Positions 1-6,627 of a stretch of 8,869 nucleotides of DNA are shown here, one piece after another (the first letter of the stretch is position 1; every line of letters begins with the position of its first letter). The stretch is from Kordiimonadaceae bacterium (lineage in GTDB: Bacteria > Pseudomonadota > Alphaproteobacteria > Sphingomonadales > Kordiimonadaceae): NCBI GenBank assembly GCA_014238195.1, contig JABABO010000151.1, positions 1 to 8,869 of the forward strand, in the 5' to 3' direction. The notes under the pieces were generated by a model. That model made no database searches. It saw only the letters and a list, made by a program, of their open reading frames with translations, and was not told the origin of the DNA. The position numbers and the translations under genes were made by a program.

Positions 1-101
1 AAACTGGCTTGCCGATCAAGCACTTTTTCTGTTGGAAGATAAGTCAAATTCATAAGCCTTGATAACCAACATAATAATAGCCGCTTTTCGCGAATGAAGA
101 T

Positions 102-120
102 GCGAATTATTATCATAAGC
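102..120. promoter_or_regulatory. Candidate Fur box upstream of bfr
   Basis: Read on the - strand, this 19-mer agrees with the classical Fur-box consensus at 14 of 19 positions by my hand alignment, including an unbroken ATGATAAT core. It lies about 35 bases upstream of the proposed -35 of the bacterioferritin gene. Fur or a Fur-family protein (such as Irr in alphaproteobacteria) commonly controls bacterioferritin genes, so iron-dependent control is likely. The upstream position leaves open whether binding represses or activates. Bases 1-101 hold no gene I can recognise. Confidence 0.6.
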
Positions 121-156
121 ACTTGAAACTAATAATGATTTTCAAACATAGTGCTT
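117..156. promoter_or_regulatory. Nested inverted repeat with a second, weaker Fur-like site
   Basis: AAGCAC (117-122) is complementary to GTGCTT (151-156), and inside it TTGAAA (123-128) is complementary to TTTCAA (140-145). The centre, 131-149, matches the Fur consensus at 11 of 19 positions by eye, with an ATAATGAT core. The dyad runs up to and into the proposed -35 element, where a bound regulator could block or contact RNA polymerase. With the better Fur-like site at 102-120 it forms a compact control region for bfr. Which protein binds here is inference. Confidence 0.4.
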
Positions 157-183
157 GCACTAATATTTGTATGAGGCTATTTT
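155..183 (+). promoter_or_regulatory. Candidate sigma70-type promoter of bfr
   Basis: A TTGCAC hexamer at 155-160 (compare TTGACA) is followed after 17 bases by TATTTT at 178-183 (compare TATAAT). Transcription would start near 190, giving a 5' leader of about 25 bases that carries the AGGAG ribosome binding site at 203-207. The -35 overlaps the right arm of the dyad at 117-156. The assignment rests on spacing and position. Confidence 0.45.
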
Positions 184-214
184 AATAGGCAATGATAACG
201 ATAGGAGAACGGCC

Positions 215-694
215 ATGAAAGGCGACAAACAGGTTATTAAGCATTTGAATGTTATCCTCAAGAACGAGCTAACTGCCATCAATCAATATTTCCTTCACAG
301 TCGGATGCTTAAAGACTGGGGTATGAAAAAGCTCGCAGATAAGGAATATGAAGAATCTATTGACGAAATGAAACACGCTGATGAGCTGATTGAGCGCATT
401 TTGTTTTTGGAAGGCCTGCCAAACTTGCAAGACCTTGGCAAACTGCGCATTGGCGAAAACGTGAAAGAAATTCTAGAATGCGACCTAGCCATCGAGCATA
501 CGGCGCATAATGATCTAAAGGATGTCATCGCTTATTGCGAAGAAATCCGCGATTATGCCAGCCGCGAGCTTTGCGAACGGATATTAGAATCGGAAGAAGA
601 GCATATAGACTTTTTGGAAACCCAGCTTTCGCTTCTCGACAAAATGGGCGTGCAGAATTATATTCAATTACAAAGCCCTGCTGCTGAAGGCTAG
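215..694 (+). CDS. bfr: Bacterioferritin (heme-containing ferritin)
   Basis: Cytoplasmic iron-storage protein. In this family 24 subunits form a hollow shell, oxidise Fe(II) at a dinuclear ferroxidase centre and store it as a ferric mineral, with heme bound between subunit pairs. The 159-residue product has the usual length and starts MKGDKQVIKHLN. All six canonical ferroxidase ligands are at the standard positions: Glu18, Glu51, His54, Glu94, Glu127 and His130. The heme ligand Met52 is in the motif DEMKHAD. The start at 215 is preferred over the in-frame ATG at 167 because AGGAG (203-207) lies seven bases before it, family proteins begin with MKGD, and the longer form would overlap the proposed promoter. 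The tail after residue 150 (LQSPAAEG) is slightly extended. The gene converges on bfd, whose product is its expected redox partner. Fur-like sites upstream suggest iron control. Confidence 0.97.
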   Translation: MKGDKQVIKHLNVILKNELTAINQYFLHSRMLKDWGMKKLADKEYEESIDEMKHADELIERILFLEGLPNLQDLGKLRIGENVKEILECDLAIEHTAHNDLKDVIAYCEEIRDYASRELCERILESEEEHIDFLETQLSLLDKMGVQNYIQLQSPAAEG

Positions 695-721
695 AATCTT
701 TGGAACAGCATTAAGAAAACA

Positions 722-757
722 AAAAAGCATTTGGGCTAACGAGTACAAGTGCTTTTT
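722..757. terminator. Bidirectional intrinsic terminator between bfr and bfd
   Basis: Bases 722-733 pair with 746-757 in a 12-bp stem (one T-G wobble on the + strand) around a 12-base loop. A run of A opens the left arm and a run of T closes the right arm, so both strands give a stem with a U-tract. It lies 27 bases after the bfr stop and 39 bases beyond the bfd stop, where a shared terminator for two convergent genes is expected. The stem is AT-rich, so its strength is uncertain. Confidence 0.7.
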
Positions 758-796
758 AAGACTAATGTTAAAAGCTTTGTCGTCAGTATAATAAGT

Positions 797-988
797 TTAC
801 TCAGCAGCAAGTAATAGGCGTTTCGGTAGTTCATGAGCGACTAAGCTTTCAGCACAATCTTTGCATTGACCACAGCAAAAACTTGAACCAAGGGACATGT
901 AAACTTCTTCGGCATCATTCACACCGCCTTCAGCAACTGCGCCTTTGATATCCTTATCTGTTATACCGTTACAAATGCAAACATACAT
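797..988 (-). CDS. bfd: Bacterioferritin-associated ferredoxin (Bfd, BFD-like [2Fe-2S] protein)
   Basis: Small cytoplasmic electron-transfer protein. Characterised Bfd proteins bind bacterioferritin at its heme and pass electrons inward, so ferric mineral is reduced and iron is released. The 63-residue product begins MYVCICNGITDKDI, very close to the family N-terminus. The cluster ligands are most likely Cys4, Cys6, Cys39 and Cys42 (C-x-C-x32-C-x2-C, ending CGQC). Two further cysteines, Cys38 and Cys45, flank the second pair; Cys38 could substitute for Cys39. Length is normal. A weak AGAGA ribosome binding site (995-999) precedes the ATG. The gene is convergent with bfr, whereas many genomes place bfd and bfr side by side in one direction. 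It has its own likely promoter at 1176-1204 and an unusually long leader of about 180 bases. Confidence 0.93.
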   Translation of the reverse strand: MYVCICNGITDKDIKGAVAEGGVNDAEEVYMSLGSSFCCGQCKDCAESLVAHELPKRLLLAAE

Positions 989-1059
989 ATTTTGTCTCTA
1001 ACACTTTCTCGCGCACTTAGACCTATCAGCTCAGACCATCTAAACTCTGGTTATCAAAC

Positions 1060-1072
1060 TTAGGCTGCCTAA
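1060..1072. promoter_or_regulatory. Short palindrome in the bfd leader
   Basis: TTAGGC and GCCTAA form a perfect 6-bp inverted repeat around a single base, about 70 bases upstream of the bfd start. If transcription begins near 1169, the site lies in the transcribed leader, where it could be a protein operator. One base is too small a loop for a stable RNA hairpin unless inner pairs open. Its function is unknown. Confidence 0.25.
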
Positions 1073-1110
1073 AACTCAACAAATTCAGTTGTAACCTGAA
1101 CAATAATCCC

Positions 1111-1152
1111 AGAATCATAACAGAATCATAACAGAATCATAACAGAATCATC
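1111..1152. repeat. 11-bp tandem repeat in the bfd leader
   Basis: The unit AGAATCATAAC occurs three times without change (1111-1121, 1122-1132, 1133-1143), followed by a partial fourth copy, AGAATCAT, at 1144-1151. On the strand of bfd the unit reads GTTATGATTCT. A period of 11 bases is about one helical turn, so equal faces of the DNA would carry equal sequence, as in arrays of direct-repeat regulator sites. It may equally be a neutral slippage product. It lies between the proposed bfd transcription start and the gene. Confidence 0.85.
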
Positions 1153-1175
1153 CTTATTAAGAATGTTTCGCACTA

Positions 1176-1204
1176 TTAATAGCAATAAATAGACTATTTG
1201 TCAA
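1176..1204 (-). promoter_or_regulatory. Near-consensus sigma70 promoter, probably for bfd
   Basis: On the - strand a perfect TTGACA (1199-1204) is followed after exactly 17 bases by TATTAA (1176-1181). The spacer contains an inverted repeat, AAATAG-A-CTATTT (1187-1199), and the -10 lies inside the palindrome CTATTAATAG (1173-1182), both possible operator sites. Transcription would start near 1169 and run into bfd after about 180 bases of leader. No other - strand gene lies between, so bfd is the only visible target, unless a small RNA is made from the leader. Confidence 0.6.
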
Positions 1205-1207
1205 TGA

Positions 1208-1228
1208 TTTTGCGAAGCATTCGCAAAA
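1208..1228. repeat. Perfect 9-bp inverted repeat upstream of the bfd promoter
   Basis: TTTTGCGAA (1208-1216) and TTCGCAAAA (1220-1228) flank a 3-base centre. The left end is only three bases from the proposed -35 of the bfd promoter, a position typical of activator or repressor sites. It is also about 90 bases past the stop of the exporter operon, so it could form a terminator hairpin there. On that strand, however, the stem is followed by TCATTG rather than a U-tract, which argues against intrinsic termination. Confidence 0.5.
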
Positions 1229-1316
1229 ACGATTAAACCACTCTGCCTATGCTATAACAATAGAGGCACATAAGTAGTTCGCACGGCAAGAAGCGCCGTT
1301 CCCTTTTTAACCAGTA

Positions 1317-3899
1317 TCATTCATAGCGAAGGGCATGAACTGGATTTTTGGTGGCAACTTTCATAGCGCGGGTTGCAACCGTAATCCAAGCGATCACAAG
1401 CGTCATAACCCCTGCCCCAATCGCCACATATAGAATATAGCTGACCTCTAACCTGTAGCTAAAACCTTGTAACCAACTATTCATGGCGTATCCAGCAATC
1501 GGCCAAGCAATGATATTAGCGATTAACACAGGGCGGCTAAATTGCCACACAAGCAAACGAACAATATCCAGCACATGCGCGCCTAAAACTTTGCGGATAC
1601 CAATTTCTTTCGTGCGTTGCTGCGCTGTAAAGCTTGCCAGGCCATACAGCCCAAGGCAGGCAATAATGATTGCGAGCACCGCACTAACACCAAGCAAACG
1701 CGCTTGACTATCTTCGGCTTGATATTGGGCATCCATCATATCAGACAGATATCGCAGGCGGATAGGTGTGGTAGGCTGGTGGGTTTTCCAAGTCTTTTCA
1801 ATGGCTATTGTCAAATCCGCTATATCAACATCAGCATGGCTGATTGTTAGGCTGCGGTACAATGCAGGATGTAAGAAATACACACTGGGGCGAATACCAA
1901 ACTTAATCGACCTGAAATAAATATCGGGAATGACACCAATGATCTTTAAATCAGTGCTACCAGCGCGAAACACATCTGCATTCAGCGTTCTGCCAATCGC
2001 CTCATCGGGAGACATAAAGCCTAACTCCCTCGCAGCCAATGCATTCAAAACAATAGAGGCCTGACCTACCTGATCTTCTTGGCCTACCTGATCTTCTTGG
2101 CCTACCTGATTTTCTTGGCCTGCCTGATTTTCTTGGCCACTTTGAGCGTCTTCACTTGGCGGTATAACAATTTCATCAGCAATATAGTCACGGCTAAACA
2201 AACGCCCTGCCATCGGCTGAATAGCATAATCTTCAAAGAAATTATGACCCGTTGAATAATAATTAAGGATGGTTCCATTATCATTTGGTGCAGCCTCCGC
2301 ACCGTCACTCAGCAAACGGAAACCCGTATTATTTTCAAAATCTTCCGTTGGGACATCCGATGAAATTGCGACAGATGTGACACTCGGAATACGCTTCAAG
2401 TCATCCATCAAAGCCGTCTGTCCGCTTGCAGATAAACTGCGCATACGCCCAAGAACGATTTTATCATCGGCGTTATAGCCTGTATCAATGGTTTTAGCGT
2501 ACAGTGTTTGACCGTAGATCACAGCCGTACAAATCACCAAGCCGATAGATATGGAAAATTGCATAACCACCAGCACGCTACGCAAGCTTATTGAACCACC
2601 TTGATCCGTTGGATGATTGGCCTTCAAAATCCGTGCTGGCAAAAACCGCGACAAAAATGCTGCGGGGTAGGCCCCACTTATCACACCAACAGCGACCGTC
2701 AGGATGACCAGCAACAATAAAATGTCATAATCCTGTATAAGATTAAAAGTGATAGTCGCGCCCATTAAATCAGAAAAGGACGGTAAGGCAATTTCAACGC
2801 CGACAAGGGCAAAGAGCAGCGCAAGCAGTGATACAATAACCGCTTCCCCTAAAAATTGCCCTGCAATTTGGCGACGACTAGCCCCCATTACTTTTCTAAG
2901 CGCCACTTCACGCGCCCGTTTGGATGCCCGCGCCGTCGATAAGTTCATAAAATTAATACATGCGATCACCAATATTAAAACCGCGATGGAAGAAAAAGCA
3001 TAAACCGTACGAATGTCCCCAAGGGGTTTATCATCCCCCATATTTCCTGCATCATGCTGGGCGTGTAAATGTATATCTTTGATCGGCATCACATTGGGTT
3101 GCACGACATCTGTTGGCTTTCCCATGATGTCTTCATTCTGTGTAAAAATGCTCTCAGTGTCCAACCATGTGTAAATTCGATCTTTTAAGTCTAGGGCTGT
3201 TACACCTGATTTTAGTTTAAAATACGTGCGGGTGTTAACACTGGTCCATGTATCCAGGATATTAGGCGCACTCGCATAAACGGATGGTTCCATCACAGCA
3301 ATAAAATCAAGCGCCATATGGTTATTGTTAGGGATATTTTCGATCACACCCGTAATTTTCAAGTCGATGGTTTCGCTATTTATGCAGCAAATGGTCAATG
3401 TTTCCCCCACCACATCTGTGCGGCCAAAGTATTTCTCAGCCATTTCACGGGTGAGTATCAAATCAAGGGGGTTCTTAAACGATGTTGCAGCACTGCCTTC
3501 AAGAAATGGCATGTCAAAAATATTGAAGAGAGGTTGATCTGCCAGTGTGATTGTTTCTTGAAATATCTTATCATCCTTGATAACCGTCAGGCCGTTACGA
3601 ACCATGCGGACACCGTCTTGCACCAAATCGGGGGCATAAGATTTAATCGCTTCCATCCAGCGTCCTGCTGAACTGACTGTACGAAAAGGGGGACGGTTCG
3701 GCGGCACATAGGCTGAATGTAGGCGCACGATACGATCAGCGCTTGGGGTGGTTTGGTCATAACTGAGCTCATGGCGCACAAAAAGCAGAATTAAAATACA
3801 GCTCATCAAACCCACAGCAAGGCCCGAAATATTAATGGCACTGAAAAGGCGGTTTTTCATAATATGCCGCCACCCCGTTAGAATATAATTGCTAAACAT
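1317..3899 (-). CDS. ABC exporter permease, duplicated MacB-periplasmic/FtsX type (permease B)
   Basis: Inner-membrane permease of the MacB/FtsX exporter class, 860 residues from the chosen start. Visible order: helix 1 (about 18-41), periplasmic domain 1 (about 45-295), helices 2-4 (about 300-320, 350-375, 392-415), helix 5 (about 441-463), periplasmic domain 2 (about 465-730), helices 6-8 (about 735-757, 789-810, 821-843). The two FtsX-type signatures are REVALRKVMGA (330-340) and KEIGIRKVLGA (764-774). The ATG at 3899 is chosen because the product then begins MFSNYILTGWRHIMKNRLFS, like permease A and other family members; the ribosome binding site is weak. An in-frame ATG at 3935 would add 12 residues without a ribosome binding site. 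Periplasmic domain 2 carries an 18-bp-encoded hexapeptide repeat (residues 587-613). It is last in the operon, behind a terminator-like hairpin. Substrate unknown. Confidence 0.9.
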   Translation of the reverse strand: MFSNYILTGWRHIMKNRLFSAINISGLAVGLMSCILILLFVRHELSYDQTTPSADRIVRLHSAYVPPNRPPFRTVSSAGRWMEAIKSYAPDLVQDGVRMVRNGLTVIKDDKIFQETITLADQPLFNIFDMPFLEGSAATSFKNPLDLILTREMAEKYFGRTDVVGETLTICCINSETIDLKITGVIENIPNNNHMALDFIAVMEPSVYASAPNILDTWTSVNTRTYFKLKSGVTALDLKDRIYTWLDTESIFTQNEDIMGKPTDVVQPNVMPIKDIHLHAQHDAGNMGDDKPLGDIRTVYAFSSIAVLILVIACINFMNLSTARASKRAREVALRKVMGASRRQIAGQFLGEAVIVSLLALLFALVGVEIALPSFSDLMGATITFNLIQDYDILLLLVILTVAVGVISGAYPAAFLSRFLPARILKANHPTDQGGSISLRSVLVVMQFSISIGLVICTAVIYGQTLYAKTIDTGYNADDKIVLGRMRSLSASGQTALMDDLKRIPSVTSVAISSDVPTEDFENNTGFRLLSDGAEAAPNDNGTILNYYSTGHNFFEDYAIQPMAGRLFSRDYIADEIVIPPSEDAQSGQENQAGQENQVGQEDQVGQEDQVGQASIVLNALAARELGFMSPDEAIGRTLNADVFRAGSTDLKIIGVIPDIYFRSIKFGIRPSVYFLHPALYRSLTISHADVDIADLTIAIEKTWKTHQPTTPIRLRYLSDMMDAQYQAEDSQARLLGVSAVLAIIIACLGLYGLASFTAQQRTKEIGIRKVLGAHVLDIVRLLVWQFSRPVLIANIIAWPIAGYAMNSWLQGFSYRLEVSYILYVAIGAGVMTLVIAWITVATRAMKVATKNPVHALRYE
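2065..2136 (-). repeat. In-frame 18-bp tandem repeat inside permease B
   Basis: Four consecutive 18-base units, 2065-2082, 2083-2100, 2101-2118 and 2119-2136. The first two are identical, the third differs by one base and the fourth by two. In the protein they give VGQEDQ-like hexapeptides, with Asp replaced by Asn in the copies nearest the N-terminus, and the degenerate run extends over residues 587-613. Because the unit is a multiple of three, gain or loss of copies keeps the frame. The stretch is polar and acidic, lies in the second periplasmic domain and looks like a flexible insertion. Confidence 0.9.
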
Positions 3900-3941
3900 T
3901 TCTTGCTCGCTTTCTCGTTTCACCATCAAACACATTGTGAT

Positions 3942-3968
3942 AAAAAGAGCTTAAAATAAGCCCCTTTT
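3942..3968 (-). terminator. Terminator-like hairpin between the two permease genes
   Basis: On the - strand transcript, bases 3968-3957 pair with 3953-3942 in a 12-bp stem closed by a 3-base loop. Two of the pairs are G-U, which hold in - strand RNA but would be A-C mismatches in + strand RNA, so the structure is specific for the operon's direction. The descending arm ends in five U followed by AUC. It is placed just before permease B and could be a partial terminator that lowers permease B expression, or an RNA-processing barrier. The stem is only moderately GC-rich. Confidence 0.5.
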
Positions 3969-4060
3969 GTTTTCTATTCGTATCCCAGTTTTCTATTCGT
4001 ATCCCAGTTTTCTATTCGTATCCCAGTTTTCTATTCGTATCCCAGTTTTCTATTCGTATC
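3969..4060. repeat. 19-bp tandem repeat overlapping the 3' end of permease A
   Basis: The unit GTTTTCTATTCGTATCCCA occurs four times without change (3969-3987, 3988-4006, 4007-4025, 4026-4044) and a fifth copy is cut short at 4045-4060. On the - strand each unit contains ATACGAATAG, the final Tyr-Glu-stop end of permease A; the fifth, partial copy is the gene's own terminus. The array therefore looks like repeated duplication of the gene end into the spacer before permease B. It fills most of the 150 bases between the two genes and abuts the hairpin at 3942-3968. Confidence 0.92.
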
Positions 4061-6512
4061 GAAGGGCGACTATTGGATTTGCGCGGGCAACTCGCCCCGC
4101 ATGCAGCGCGATCACCACCCAAGCGACCAATACGGTAATTAAGCCAGCGCTTAAGATCACAGGCACTTGTAAGCTGAATGGGTCCGCAAAAAAGTCCAGA
4201 TACAATCCCGATGCGAAATAAGCCATCGGCAATGCAATAACTATGGCCCCCATCACAGGCTTTGAAAATTGCCAGATCAGCAAGCGTATTATCTGTGGAA
4301 CCGAAGCCCCCAATACTTTGCGCAGCCCAATTTCCTTCGTGCGTCCACGTGCCATAAACGCTGCTAAGCCAAACAGCCCAATCACAGCAAGCAACATGGC
4401 AATCGCTGCAAAGCCCGCAAACACCGTATTCATGGTGCGGTAAATTGTGTACACATCCTCAAAAACATCACTTAGGAAACGTTGATCAACAGGGTAATCT
4501 GGGTTAACTTTTTGCCAAGCATTCTCAATTGCTTGGACTGCGCCAGCACCCGCACCATCACTGAGACGAACTGCCCCATAAAAATGGGTTAAACCTTCAT
4601 AGTGGTAATTCATGAAAACCCACGGTTTAATCTCGTTATGTAGGCCCTGCATATTTTGATCTTCGATCACACCAATGATCGTATATTGAAAAGCATCTTT
4701 GCCAACGTCTGGCCCTTCCTCGGGTATGCCGCCCCAAAACATTTGCCCTACGGCATCAACGGGTGATGGGTACCCAATCGACCGTGCAAACATTTGATTG
4801 ACCACAACATTAGCACGGCGGACATCTTCGTCTGTGCGGGTATCAGATACGATAGCACTGTCAAAATTACGCCCCGTCAACAAAGGAATATTAAACACAG
4901 GCAAAAAATCTGGGTCTGTATAAAGTACATTGGCTTCAACTTCGGTATTTTCATCGCCTTTCACGCCGTACAGAGTGCGCCGATTATTGCTTTGCTCAAA
5001 CGGAATTTGCGTGGCAAATGTTACCCGTTCCACATCTGGTAATTTCACCAATTCATCACGAAGTGCCCCTTCACGCAGGCGTAATGTTTCAACGGACATA
5101 TTCTGCAAAGCGACCACCGTATCTTTGGGAAAGATCAAACTACTATCTTTCACTTTTTCGTTTTGGAAATACATAATCATCACGTTCGCCAGAATGAAAA
5201 TCGACAGCACAAACTGAAATCCAATCATCAATGAGCGGAACCAACTACCTTTCGCGCCCGATGCACCTGCATCTTTTAATGCGTCGATTGGGCTGACTTT
5301 GGTGATTAAGTAACTGGGGTAAGCGCCCGCGGTCAGGCCAACAACCACAGTTGTTAAAGCAAGCCAAGGCAACAAGGCTGCATGATCAAGCGTGAGTATT
5401 TTTTCCGTTGCCCCATTAAAAATGGGCACAATCATTTCTAGTAGCACGATAGCAAGCATCATTGAAATGGCGACAATCGTTAGGCTTTCGATCAAGAATT
5501 GACCCAGCAATTGGCCCCGATTGGCCCCTAATGTTTTGCGCATACCAACTTCTTGCGCACGGCCCATGCTCTGTGCGGCGGCAAGGTTCGTATAATTGAC
5601 AATCGCAATGACCAGTACAAATATCCCCAATACTTGAATGGTATCAATCACTGGCATGCCAATCATGTCCCATACAGCTGTATGCGTGGCTTTTAAGGGC
5701 CGAACATCGACGCCAAACATGAATTTTTCTTTTAATTCATCGGTGGCATGTTGATCAAAAACCGCATTAATTTTCGCATCTAATTCCACGATAGGAACAT
5801 GTCCTTTGGTCATCACATAAACATAATTTCCTGTGGATAGATTATTCCAGTTACCTTCCAGTTCCCAACCAGTGAAACGGTTTAAAGCCTCTAGCGGTGC
5901 TAAAATTCCCAAATCAACGTTGAACAATATAGAACTATTGAAATGTGAATTTTGGGGCACGTCTGTAATCACCGCTGCCACATGTAAACTATGCTCATGA
6001 TTTAATAAAACTGTCTCGCCAATTACATCAGTGCGGCCATAATATTTCAGGGCATTACTGCGGGATAAAATCATCCCAGAAGGATCGCTTAAAGCTTCTG
6101 GCCCGCCTTCAAGATACTGAAAGTCAAAAATCTCTAGCAAATCTTTATCGGCAAACCGTATGGTTTCACGGAAGTGTTTATCCTCCACACTCACTAAAAA
6201 CCGTTCCCTTACGGTACGGGCCACCGCTTCAACAGTGTCAGACATTTCAGCTTCAATCAAAGGTCCCATAGCTGTATAGGTATTATCCAGCATCGCCACA
6301 CCGATATTGGCTTCTGGTTTTAAAAGCGAACCAAGCGTATAGGTGCGATCATGATTAGCCCACATAGTATCGTGCGAGCGTTCATAATCTGCCAGAATCC
6401 CGCCGAACAAATAAATCGTCAGCCCTATGGCAAGCCCTAAGATATTAATCACAGCGTAAAGGCGGTTCTTTCGAATATTTCTAAGAGCAATCAAAATATA
6501 ATTCTTGAGCAT
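4050..6512 (-). CDS. ABC exporter permease, duplicated MacB-periplasmic/FtsX type (permease A)
   Basis: Inner-membrane permease, 820 residues, paralogous to permease B. Visible order: helix 1 (about 18-40), periplasmic domain 1 (about 42-288), helices 2-4 (about 291-314, 339-365, 379-403), helix 5 (about 425-448), periplasmic domain 2 (about 450-690), helices 6-8 (about 692-719, 752-772, 782-804). FtsX-type signatures are EVGMRKTLGA (321-330) and KEIGLRKVLGA (726-736). MacB-class pumps do not carry substrate through the membrane; they use ATP to drive substrate from the periplasm outward, with the large periplasmic domains meeting the adaptor. The ATG at 6512 has a GAGG site (6521-6524) eight bases upstream and the family start MLKNYILIALRNIRKN. 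It follows the ATPase by 115 bases. Both permeases end in ALRYE. This copy lacks the hexapeptide insertion of permease B. Confidence 0.92.
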   Translation of the reverse strand: MLKNYILIALRNIRKNRLYAVINILGLAIGLTIYLFGGILADYERSHDTMWANHDRTYTLGSLLKPEANIGVAMLDNTYTAMGPLIEAEMSDTVEAVARTVRERFLVSVEDKHFRETIRFADKDLLEIFDFQYLEGGPEALSDPSGMILSRSNALKYYGRTDVIGETVLLNHEHSLHVAAVITDVPQNSHFNSSILFNVDLGILAPLEALNRFTGWELEGNWNNLSTGNYVYVMTKGHVPIVELDAKINAVFDQHATDELKEKFMFGVDVRPLKATHTAVWDMIGMPVIDTIQVLGIFVLVIAIVNYTNLAAAQSMGRAQEVGMRKTLGANRGQLLGQFLIESLTIVAISMMLAIVLLEMIVPIFNGATEKILTLDHAALLPWLALTTVVVGLTAGAYPSYLITKVSPIDALKDAGASGAKGSWFRSLMIGFQFVLSIFILANVMIMYFQNEKVKDSSLIFPKDTVVALQNMSVETLRLREGALRDELVKLPDVERVTFATQIPFEQSNNRRTLYGVKGDENTEVEANVLYTDPDFLPVFNIPLLTGRNFDSAIVSDTRTDEDVRRANVVVNQMFARSIGYPSPVDAVGQMFWGGIPEEGPDVGKDAFQYTIIGVIEDQNMQGLHNEIKPWVFMNYHYEGLTHFYGAVRLSDGAGAGAVQAIENAWQKVNPDYPVDQRFLSDVFEDVYTIYRTMNTVFAGFAAIAMLLAVIGLFGLAAFMARGRTKEIGLRKVLGASVPQIIRLLIWQFSKPVMGAIVIALPMAYFASGLYLDFFADPFSLQVPVILSAGLITVLVAWVVIALHAGRVARANPIVALRYE

Positions 6513-6569
6513 GTTTATTTCCTCAGTCGTTGATAAGAGGGGCCTTCGATAAAAAGGGCGTTTATTATG

Positions 6570-6601
6570 GGGTCGATTATTATTGGTCTTCGATCAGACC
6601 C
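6570..6601. other. Imperfect dyad in the ATPase-permease A spacer
   Basis: The 115-base spacer 6513-6627 is AT-rich, with repeated TTATTAT motifs. GGGTCGAT (6570-6577) is complementary to ATC-GACCC (6593-6601) with one unpaired A, and an alternative smaller hairpin, GGTCT/AGACC, overlaps its right side. In the operon transcript this could be a modest stem-loop that shapes mRNA stability or the ATPase-to-permease ratio. No U-tract follows on the - strand, so it is not called a terminator. Confidence 0.3.
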
Positions 6602-6627
6602 TTTATTATTATTCTGTCATTTAAAGC

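Larger units (their letters stand above)
989..1316. other. Intergenic region between bfd and the exporter operon
   Basis: No coding region is visible in these 328 bases. Reading leftward on the - strand toward bfd, it holds a perfect 9-bp inverted repeat (1208-1228), a near-consensus promoter (1176-1204), an 11-bp tandem repeat (1111-1152) and a 13-bp palindrome (1060-1072). The end of the exporter operon also falls here, but I see no hairpin followed by a clear U-tract in the - strand direction. Readthrough from the exporter operon into bfd is therefore possible. Confidence 0.6.

Noticed and set aside
167..214. Longer bacterioferritin starting at the in-frame ATG at 167
   Set aside because: The extra 16 residues have no family counterpart, would overlap the proposed -10, and lack a ribosome binding site; the ATG at 215 has AGGAG and begins MKGD.
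1283..1299. ACGGC/GCCGT hairpin as terminator of the exporter operon
   Set aside because: The T-run (1304-1308) follows the stem only on the + strand; on the operon's strand the hairpin has no U-tract and the stem is only 5 bp.
3967..4221. + strand frame starting MFSIRIPVFYSY
   Set aside because: It is only the reverse reading of the 19-bp array and the permease A 3' end; the repetitive peptide comes from the DNA repeat.
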